NCBI GenBank assembly: GCA_002719575.1
Contig: PBHS01000039.1
Span: forward strand, 463 to 6,093
DNA from: Gammaproteobacteria bacterium
GTDB lineage: Bacteria; Pseudomonadota; Gammaproteobacteria; Pseudomonadales; Pseudohongiellaceae
Direction: 5' to 3'
Length of the DNA stretch: 5,631 nt
Part shown: positions 1 to 4,973 of the stretch, in pieces
Numbering within the stretch: position 1 is the stretch's first letter
Layout of the letters: each line of letters opens with the position of its first letter
Made by a program: the position numbers and the translations under genes
Notes under the pieces: generated by a model
The model's database searches: none
What the model was told of the DNA's origin: nothing
Seen by the model: the letters and a program-made list of their open reading frames with translations, nothing else

Positions 1-59
1 CGGAAGATACTATAGATAGCGTGTAACAAGAAAGGTTGATGTCAATTAGAGTCTTGTGC

Positions 60-87
60 AATCGAGCGATAGGATCGCTTCACGATT
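60..87. repeat. Imperfect 11-bp hairpin
   Basis: Arms 60-70 (A plus ATCGAGCGAT) and 74-87 (ATCGCT, then CGATT) pair around the 3-base loop AGG. Three unpaired bases (TCA, 80-82) bulge from the right arm. No T tract follows on either strand, so it does not look like an intrinsic terminator. Its role is unknown. Confidence 0.45.
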
Positions 88-130
88 ATGTAAGTATCGG
101 AAAAATGACACCGAACATGAATGCGCCTAG

Positions 131-261
131 GCGTGAATTTTAGAAAAAGGTTGCTCTAATTCTTGATTTTAGGTGCTGCATTGGATCAAAAATTATATTT
201 CATACCGGGGCATCTGTAATTCTGGCCTACGAAGCCTACTCGAAAAACCCGCGTGAATTTT
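131..261 (+). repeat. Pair of 11-base direct repeats (GCGTGAATTTT)
   Basis: GCGTGAATTTT occurs at 131-141 and again at 251-261, exactly 120 bases apart. Similarity does not extend beyond the 11 bases. The first copy runs into the palindrome at 124-133 and the second lies next to the hairpin at 262-279. They could be binding sites, but coincidence is possible for repeats this short. Confidence 0.3.
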
Positions 262-282
262 GCCACACGCAGCTGTGGCTGC
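262..282. repeat. Two mutually exclusive short hairpins
   Basis: GCCACA (262-267) pairs perfectly with TGTGGC (274-279). Alternatively GCAGC (269-273) pairs with GCTGC (278-282). The two stems share bases, so only one can form at a time. No T tract follows. Confidence 0.35.
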
Positions 283-317
283 ACAAACTGGAAAATATGC
301 TCCTAGCTTTTTTTGCT

Positions 318-331
318 GTCAAAACGTTGAC
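318..331. repeat. Small dyad overlapping a possible -35 element
   Basis: GTCAA (318-322) and TTGAC (327-331) are inverted around AACG. The right arm is also the start of the TTGACA box of the proposed promoter at 327-356, so a protein bound to the dyad would cover the -35 box. This is a positional inference only. Confidence 0.3.
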
Positions 332-356
332 AAATCTCTTGTGTAAGCCATTTGAT
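327..356 (+). promoter_or_regulatory. Possible sigma70-type promoter
   Basis: A perfect TTGACA (327-332) is followed after 18 bases by TTTGAT (351-356), which matches TATAAT at four of six positions. Transcription would begin near 363. The next possible start codon is the GTG at 365, which would make the message leaderless, or the product may be a non-coding RNA. The spacing is one base longer than ideal and the -10 box is mediocre. Confidence 0.3.
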
Positions 357-622
357 GAGTTACTGTGCAGTCGAGTGCGGTAGCGTCAAAATTGCTACCC
401 GCGGACAACTTGCTCAGCTTGATACAGTGCGTTTGGCTGAGTTTTGCCTTGGCTATATCGGAATATGCCATAATCTGGAATAGCGCTCAGGGAGGGATTT
501 TGCTGTCCACTCTGACCAGGGCAAGGAATATCTCGATAACAATCACAGTCCACACTAATGAAGTTCAAACAAGCATTGCGATGGCCGCACAAATTTTAAT
601 CCCGAACATTTCCTTTCAGTCG

Positions 623-636
623 CCTTCCTTCTGCCG
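623..636. repeat. First copy of a 14-base repeat (CCTTCCTTCTGCCG)
   Basis: This 14-mer recurs exactly at 2508-2521 in the same orientation. Read on the - strand both copies are CGGCAGAAGGAAGG followed by YGA, and both can be translated as RQKEG. Outside this core the two neighbourhoods do not align. Confidence 0.5.
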
Positions 637-689
637 GACATTCACCAAAGGTATCGGCGAAATTTCATCCCCTGTCGAAATCGGCTTAC

Positions 690-715
690 GCAAAACTGTG
701 TTTGCCTGATTTTTT
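690..715 (+). terminator. Weak terminator-like hairpin with T6 tract
   Basis: GCAAA (690-694) pairs with TTTGC (701-705) around a 6-base loop. Six T residues follow at 710-715 after a 4-base gap. The stem is short and A+T-rich, and the T tract is displaced, so termination would be inefficient. It gains some weight because it lies about 350 bases after the possible promoter at 327-356. Confidence 0.25.
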
Positions 716-726
716 ATCTTGCGCTT

Positions 727-743
727 GGTCTTCCTCGAAGACC
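727..743. repeat. Perfect 7-bp hairpin with 3-base loop
   Basis: GGTCTTC (727-733) and GAAGACC (737-743) are perfect inverted repeats around CTC. This is the strongest dyad in the left intergenic region. Neither strand has a T tract directly after it, so a protein-binding site or RNA stem-loop is likelier than a terminator. Confidence 0.45.
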
Positions 744-910
744 TCCAGCCTAGGACAGGCGCATTAACAAGATGGTGTCAAATTATAGGGCACAGGAGTG
801 ATCTTGGTGGCGGGAAATGTCGTTCCACTCAACTCAGCAGTCGGAGGCCGCCAAGCCCCTGCAAGAATTTCGCTTCAAAGAGGCGCGTCCAGCTTGGGTA
901 CCATAGCGTC

Positions 911-938
911 TTGTCGAATTACACAGCTGAACTTAAAT
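911..938 (+). promoter_or_regulatory. Possible promoter of the cupredoxin-like gene
   Basis: TTGTCG (911-916, four of six consensus bases) and TTAAAT (933-938, four of six) are separated by 16 bases. Transcription would start near 945, leaving a leader of about 15 bases before the ATG at 961. GGA at 948-950 could serve as a weak ribosome binding site, ten bases before that ATG. The element is assigned mainly by position. Confidence 0.3.
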
Positions 939-960
939 AACCCACTTGGAATTGTGTTGT

Positions 961-1830
961 ATGAAGAAACTTGACTGTGCCTCGTCCGCTGAGAGCTCTT
1001 TGAAAACGCTAATCAGTGCACTCGTTTTGCAGCTGGTCACATTCTCGATGGCCGCTGTGGCGCAAGACCAGGAGGAAGTCGGCTTTGTTGTGACAGCAGT
1101 GTACAGTCAGCAATTGGGCCGCAGCGTCTTTCAGATCGACAGTGTTACCGCTCCTTCGATAGCTTTTGAGAAGGGGACTACCTATGTTTTTGATTTGTCG
1201 AGCCCTACCTTACTGCAGCATCCATTCGAGCTGTCTGATAGCTTTGATGGGACGCATTCGGGTGGAAAGCCATATACAGCCAGTGTTGTCACTGCCGGTC
1301 AACCCGGCACGTACGGTGCTTATGCAGCGTTCACCCCTCATTCAGACACAGCACCGAACATATTTTACTTTTGTACCAACCATGCACTTATGGGGGGGTC
1401 TGCTTTCCCAACTGTCACCGGAGATGTGGCACCACTTTTCGCAAGTTCCTACAACCCGTTTGAGCAAGCTTTGACGGTCCCAAGAGTGTTTGTCAACACA
1501 ACACCGCCACAAGTTTACTCATTGGCCTTAAAGTCAAACGAAGGCGATGGGCGGTTCGACATAATCGAGGCCTCTGAAGGTACAGTGAGTCAATTCGCAT
1601 TTCCTGATACTTTGCAATCGTTGTTCGATATCAGCACAAATGAACTCACGGTGAAGCGGGTCGGGTTCTCTGGCTCGACTTACAATGTACAGATGGTGTT
1701 GGCTGGATCGCAACTACTAGTAAAGAACGCAGTCCAACTAGACGAAGCAGAACGAGTTAGTTCCACTGTCAGTGCCGAGGTTTCCAATTCGTCCGGTGCC
1801 TCCAACTTGGATGGACCGTATGGCTATTAA
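961..1830 (+). CDS. Secreted cupredoxin-like copper-binding protein
   Basis: This encodes 289 residues from the ATG at 961. A TTG at 946 in the same frame would add five residues, but the ATG is preferred because MKK gives a usual signal-peptide start and GGA lies upstream. Residues 15-34 form a hydrophobic stretch ending AVA before Gln35, as expected for signal peptidase I. The next ~115 residues carry a cupredoxin-type pattern: YVFDL, HPF (His87), DGTHSGG, then YFCTNHALMGG. Cys138, His141 and Met144 with His87 supply the four type 1 copper ligands, and Cys-x2-His-x2-Met is the amicyanin spacing. Electron transfer or copper handling in the periplasm or outside the cell is inferred from the fold. 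Residues ~165-260 look beta-rich but I cannot assign them, and the last ~30 residues are Ser-rich. There is no lipobox or membrane anchor. The gene stands alone and converges on the small gene at 1911-2294. Fold assignment is fairly secure, while the partner protein and true function are unknown. Confidence 0.82.
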   Translation: MKKLDCASSAESSLKTLISALVLQLVTFSMAAVAQDQEEVGFVVTAVYSQQLGRSVFQIDSVTAPSIAFEKGTTYVFDLSSPTLLQHPFELSDSFDGTHSGGKPYTASVVTAGQPGTYGAYAAFTPHSDTAPNIFYFCTNHALMGGSAFPTVTGDVAPLFASSYNPFEQALTVPRVFVNTTPPQVYSLALKSNEGDGRFDIIEASEGTVSQFAFPDTLQSLFDISTNELTVKRVGFSGSTYNVQMVLAGSQLLVKNAVQLDEAERVSSTVSAEVSNSSGASNLDGPYGY

Positions 1831-1910
1831 AGGACGGCTTTTGGCCAACACTCAAAACAGAAGAAATAACGCTCAGTTCGATTGACTGCGGTCCAATGAG
1901 TTGGATATTG

Positions 1911-2294
1911 CTACGGTATCTCTGCCAATAGCCCCAATTCGATTGCCTCGCTAACCCATGACCAAACGTCAAACTCTTGGTCTATAGCCCAGAGAATTGC
2001 ATATGTTTTCGACACTTGCCATTCCCATGGAGCGACCAAACCTGTTCTCACGAATTTCGTGCTTCCTGGCTCTTCATACCAATGGAAACAACTTTCCCAT
2101 TTTTCTCTGACTTGGGCTGCCAGATGTTCGACCTTGCCACTCGAACACATCGTACCATCCGAAATACTTATAGACTTTGGTGGCGTGACGATGCCGTCGC
2201 CGTCCGAACTAGGGACAAACCCTGAAATAATCTGACAAGCGTCCCCTATGGTCCACCAGTCTGACCTCAGGTAATTTTCGAGTTCTTTGAGCAC
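1911..2294 (-). CDS. Small uncharacterised protein, Trp-rich, 127 aa
   Basis: This encodes 127 residues starting at a GTG, with an in-frame TAA two codons upstream that rules out a longer reading. Only GGG six bases before the GTG resembles a ribosome binding site, so expression may be weak. No signal peptide or membrane segment is visible, so the protein is probably cytoplasmic. The N-terminal pattern around residues 13-28 (WWTIGDACQIISGFVP) and the C-terminal WAIDQEF with SEAIELGLL resemble small bacterial hypothetical proteins of the form W-x(4)-DA-x(2)-I-x-G-x(2)-P followed by a tryptophan-containing helix and a GLL ending. I recall this pattern from general experience and cannot name a family or function. 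The gene has the same orientation as the glycosyltransferase but starts about 370 bases after its end, with no clear promoter between them. Its 3' end faces the cupredoxin gene 80 bases away. It is likelier to be a real gene than chance, but it could be a relic. Confidence 0.6.
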   Translation of the reverse strand: MLKELENYLRSDWWTIGDACQIISGFVPSSDGDGIVTPPKSISISDGTMCSSGKVEHLAAQVREKWESCFHWYEEPGSTKFVRTGLVAPWEWQVSKTYAILWAIDQEFDVWSWVSEAIELGLLAEIP

Positions 2295-2507
2295 AATTTA
2301 CCCGACAAAGATTTACGATCTGTGACGACGCCAATTTTCAACGAGGTATATTGATCGGTTCGGCAACCAACGCGCCTCTTATGTATGGAGAGGAGATCCC
2401 ATGAGTCCACAACATGAAGGATGTGGCGATTTTTTTGATTCGTACAAAACTGCACGATTTAGATACTCCGCACAAAATGTTTTATGAAACGCTCCAAGAA
2501 TGTCTCA

Positions 2508-2521
2508 CCTTCCTTCTGCCG
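2508..2521. repeat. Second copy of the 14-base repeat
   Basis: This copy is identical to positions 623-636. On the - strand it contains a purine-rich AGAAGGAAGG that would be a strong ribosome binding site. The only start codon at a usable distance is a TTG ten bases on, which opens a frame of just 12 codons (ending at 2459), so I do not call a gene from it. Confidence 0.5.
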
Positions 2522-2525
2522 CTTT

Positions 2526-2547
2526 AAAAAAAGGCTCCAATTGGTCC
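2526..2547 (-). terminator. Weak candidate terminator for the glycosyltransferase transcript
   Basis: On the - strand GGACCAATTGGAGCC (2547 to 2533) is followed at once by seven T residues (2532 to 2526). The stem is poor: two CC/GG pairs close the AATT loop and two GG/CC pairs lie outside a mismatch. It sits about 120 bases after the stop codon of the upstream gene. The T tract is convincing but the stem is not. Confidence 0.25.
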
Positions 2548-2625
2548 ATTATTTTCTTTTTCGTTTAATTTATCCGGTAAGGCCAGATTGCATAATTATC
2601 GCGAAGTTTCTAACATAAATTATAT

Positions 2626-2650
2626 GATTTTTCGAAATCAGGTCACCTGA
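2626..2650. repeat. Hairpin and 13-bp palindrome behind the glycosyltransferase stop
   Basis: GATTT (2626-2630) and AAATC (2635-2639) are inverted around TTCG. Overlapping it, TCAGGTCACCTGA (2638-2650) is a palindrome with perfect 6-base arms around a central C. Because the two dyads share two bases, they may be alternatives. The palindrome lies 16 bases past the stop codon at 2667-2669. No T tract follows directly, so a DNA-binding site or an mRNA 3' structure are both possible. Confidence 0.4.
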
Positions 2651-2666
2651 AATGGTTGATGCGGCT

Positions 2667-4973
2667 CTATGATATGAGCCCTCTCATCTTCCACAATGCC
2701 TGCTCCAAATGGCCTGAGAACCGTTCTACGTCGTATAACGGAGACCTGCGTAAATTCTCTCGCAAGCCGGAGCGCAAATTCCCGAGCGCTTCCAAGTCAG
2801 AGGAGAACTCGATTGCTTTCATGGTATATTGATCATTATCAAAGGCTATCCAATCTGAAAGCTTTGTGTTGTGGGCTAGTGACTCTCCGAGGTGGGATAA
2901 AAAATAACTCCCTTTCTTAGTTACCACTGGCACCCCCATCCACAATCCTTCAACACTTGTTGTCCCCCCGCCGTAAGGGAAGGGAGATAAGGCGACGTCG
3001 ACACGATGGTAGCATTCTAGATATTCCTGTCGATTTGATTCCCCTTCCAACAACAACCTGTCTTTTGTAATACCATGTAATGCAAATTGTGAGAGGACCC
3101 GATCTCGTCCTCGCAGATAGCCAAGTTGCTTATCCTTAAGAAATAACTTCGAATTAGGTACCGCATTCAGAATATCTGATCTAACAGCGATTACTTCATT
3201 TGTCATCTTTGAAAGGCTATTAAAGCATCCAAAAGTTATGTATCCATTTGACAAAGCAGGCAGTGGGCCAACGGGTAAACTCTGCTCCGGGGGCGTAAAA
3301 CAAAGATAACTTTCGGGTAGCTGCCATATCTTTTCGGTAAAATGATGAGCTTCTGTCTCGGGCGTAACAAAAGGATCGCCGAGGATATAGTCCATCTCTT
3401 TTAAACCAGTGGATGCAAAATATCCCAACCAAGTGATCTGAATTGGGGCAGGCCTCCAGCCGAATAAAGACAGTCTATTTTTTGCTGTGTGTCCAGAAAG
3501 ATCGATTAATATTTGAACGCCATCGTTGTGTATCAATCGAGCAGCGTCTTTATCATTTTTTCCAGATATAGGAGCCCAAGAGTGAAATAGGGTTTTAATT
3601 CTATTCGTCACGTCATCAGATATTGTCGTAGTAGGGTAAGCATAAAGTTCAATGGAAGATGACTTCCGCAGCTGTTTTAGTACTCCTTCGAGAAAGAAGC
3701 CTACCGGATGTGCTTTGAAATCCCCCGAAACAAAACCGACACGCAAACTTTTTTGTTTCCCATTGGAGGCCCAATGCGTAAATGCTGAGAGTTGCTGCTT
3801 TTCCACCATATTCGCAAAATTCTGTAAGTCATCAAAATAGCGATCAGGCTCAAATCTCATTGATGCGCTCAAGAAAAGCAGATTGCTATGGGCTGGAGCA
3901 TATTCCGGATCAAGCACTATTGCTTTCCGATACTTGGCTTCAGCTTCCTCGAACCTGCCCATTCTCTGCAGTGCGTATCCGAAATTACTGTGGCATTCAG
4001 CATAGCCTGGTTTTAACAACAGAGCTTGGGAGTAGGCAGCCTCAGCGTCTGCAAGCCTACCTAGCTTTTGTAGTGTGTTGCCTAAGTTATTGAATGCTTC
4101 TGGGTGCTCTGGCCGCAGCGCTATAGCTTTTTTATAGGCCGCCTCAGCGTTCTCTAGCTCCCCGCGTTCTTCTAAGAGTAAGCCTAAGTTGCCATGCGCC
4201 TCGGCAAAGTCAGGATTCAAAAGAATAGCCTTCCGATAACTTGCTATGGCATCCTCAGATCTATCCAATTTTTCAAATACATTACCAAGGTTGTTATGGG
4301 CTGCGGCTAAGTCTGGTTTCAATGCAATTGCTTGCTTGCAGCTCTTTTTAGCTTCATTAAATTTCCCTAGCTCAAGTAATGTTACTCCTAAATTGCTGTG
4401 CGCATTGAAGTTGTTCGGATCCAATGCGAGCGCGTGCTTGTAGCTCGTCTCTGCTTCGTCGAATTTGCCTTGTTCTTTCAATATAACGCCCAAATTAAAG
4501 TGGGCCTCAGTGCGGTCAGGGTTTAAAACGATTGCTCGTTTGCAAGTTACTGCAGCCTCCTCCAATTTTCCGAGTTCTTTTTGTATGATGCATAAATTGT
4601 TATGGGCTTCGACAAAATTTGGATTCAAGGTTATCGCTTGCTTAAAGCTTGACTCTGACTCTTTTATTTTTTTAAGTGATTTCAGAGTGATACCAAGGTT
4701 ATAGTGTGCCCCAGCGTCGCGGGGAGACAACGCGAGTACTTTCTGGTTTGCAGCGAGCGCTTCAACATACCTACCTGTCTGACCAAAGATCGCACCCAGC
4801 AAGGTCCACGACAATTTATGTTTAGGAAATTTGCGCGTAATGGAATTCGCAACTTGTTCAGCGGCAACAAATTGTCCTTTTTGGTACTGTTCCAAAAGAA
4901 TATCTTGAAGGTGCTGAGGCGGAACTGCCAGATCAGAAGATGTTGATAGTGACGCCTTAGTTTTTTTATTCAC
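2667..4973 (-). CDS. TPR-repeat O-GlcNAc-transferase-like protein (GT41, SPINDLY type)
   Basis: This encodes 768 residues from a GTG. An in-frame TAG five codons upstream and GGA six bases before the GTG fix the start. Residues ~20-86 carry two looser TPR units. From residue 87 to ~370 follow TPRs at an exact 34-residue spacing (signatures such as AHYNLG, AHNNL, AHFNLG at 90, 123 and 157). Residues ~408-768 are the GT41 catalytic region: RVGFVSGDFKAHPVGFF with His422, DLSGHTAKNR with His495, RPAPIQITWLGY, FGCFNSLSKMT with Lys589 (the counterpart of the human OGT lysine that contacts UDP), and YGGGTTSVEGLWMGVPVVT with Thr671 and Thr672. These motifs are complete, so the enzyme should be active. 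The family moves a sugar from a nucleotide donor, in OGT GlcNAc from UDP-GlcNAc, to Ser or Thr of proteins, while TPRs bind the acceptor. The bacterial donor and target are not known here. No signal peptide is seen, so it should be cytoplasmic. It is flanked by non-coding DNA and no likely substrate gene is in the window. Confidence 0.92.
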   Translation of the reverse strand: MNKKTKASLSTSSDLAVPPQHLQDILLEQYQKGQFVAAEQVANSITRKFPKHKLSWTLLGAIFGQTGRYVEALAANQKVLALSPRDAGAHYNLGITLKSLKKIKESESSFKQAITLNPNFVEAHNNLCIIQKELGKLEEAAVTCKRAIVLNPDRTEAHFNLGVILKEQGKFDEAETSYKHALALDPNNFNAHSNLGVTLLELGKFNEAKKSCKQAIALKPDLAAAHNNLGNVFEKLDRSEDAIASYRKAILLNPDFAEAHGNLGLLLEERGELENAEAAYKKAIALRPEHPEAFNNLGNTLQKLGRLADAEAAYSQALLLKPGYAECHSNFGYALQRMGRFEEAEAKYRKAIVLDPEYAPAHSNLLFLSASMRFEPDRYFDDLQNFANMVEKQQLSAFTHWASNGKQKSLRVGFVSGDFKAHPVGFFLEGVLKQLRKSSSIELYAYPTTTISDDVTNRIKTLFHSWAPISGKNDKDAARLIHNDGVQILIDLSGHTAKNRLSLFGWRPAPIQITWLGYFASTGLKEMDYILGDPFVTPETEAHHFTEKIWQLPESYLCFTPPEQSLPVGPLPALSNGYITFGCFNSLSKMTNEVIAVRSDILNAVPNSKLFLKDKQLGYLRGRDRVLSQFALHGITKDRLLLEGESNRQEYLECYHRVDVALSPFPYGGGTTSVEGLWMGVPVVTKKGSYFLSHLGESLAHNTKLSDWIAFDNDQYTMKAIEFSSDLEALGNLRSGLRENLRRSPLYDVERFSGHLEQALWKMRGLIS
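3864..4715 (-). repeat. Diverged 102-base tandem array encoding TPR units
   Basis: Within the glycosyltransferase gene, successive TPR units begin at residues 87, 121, 155, 189, 223, 257, 291, 325 and 359, each exactly 34 residues or 102 bases apart. Each repeats a consensus near AEAHxNLGxxLxxLGxxxEA. At DNA level the units differ clearly from one another, unlike nearly identical arrays in some relatives, which suggests that recent expansion or gene conversion is not strong here. Confidence 0.85.

Larger units (their letters stand above)
1..960. other. Long left intergenic region, no convincing gene
   Basis: No open frame here resembles a family I recognise. A + frame at 365-709 (114 codons, GTG start, no ribosome binding site) and a - frame at 395-592 overlap each other, and neither is persuasive. 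A 34-codon frame at 39-143 (+) has AAAGG only three bases before its ATG, too close for a normal site. The stretch is better described by its structures: dyads at 60-87, 262-282, 318-331 and 727-743, an 11-base direct repeat, and possible promoters at 327-356 and 911-938. A 10-bp perfect palindrome (CGCCTAGGCG) lies at 124-133. The region may hold decayed coding sequence or an RNA gene, but nothing seen decides between them. Confidence 0.6.
2295..2666. other. AT-rich intergenic region behind the glycosyltransferase gene
   Basis: No recognisable gene lies here. On the - strand, downstream of the glycosyltransferase stop, come in order a GGCTC/GAGCC dyad overlapping that stop, a 13-bp palindrome, a short hairpin, a terminator-like T7 tract (2526-2547) and the second copy of the 14-base repeat (2508-2521). 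A 62-codon - frame at 2267-2455 overlaps the start of the small gene and looks like chance. A short - frame starting at the ATG at 2549-2547 is broken by a one-base shift at the T7 tract. Confidence 0.5.

Noticed and set aside
39..143. A 34-codon + frame with AAAGG ahead of its ATG
   Set aside because: The spacing is only three bases, the peptide is unrecognised and a hairpin occupies its middle. The evidence is too thin.
395..592. A 65-codon - frame as a protein gene
   Set aside because: It lies wholly inside the competing + frame, has no clear ribosome binding site and its sequence resembles no known protein.
365..709. A 114-codon + frame as a protein gene
   Set aside because: It starts at a GTG with no ribosome binding site, resembles no family I know and overlaps an equally open frame on the other strand. 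I kept it only as part of a possible transcript.
193..921. Reassignment of TGA to Trp
   Set aside because: The three supported genes use TGG throughout and contain no internal TGA, so an altered genetic code is not supported.
719..940. A 73-codon + frame before the copper protein
   Set aside because: It contains the perfect hairpin at 727-743 and the proposed promoter, lacks a ribosome binding site and has no protein-like pattern.
2267..2455. A 62-codon - frame upstream of the small gene
   Set aside because: It overlaps the start of the better-supported 127-residue gene in another frame and has no family resemblance.
3864..4715. The 102-base periodicity as a CRISPR array or satellite
   Set aside because: The repeats are diverged, lack spacers and are in frame with 34-residue TPR units of the glycosyltransferase.
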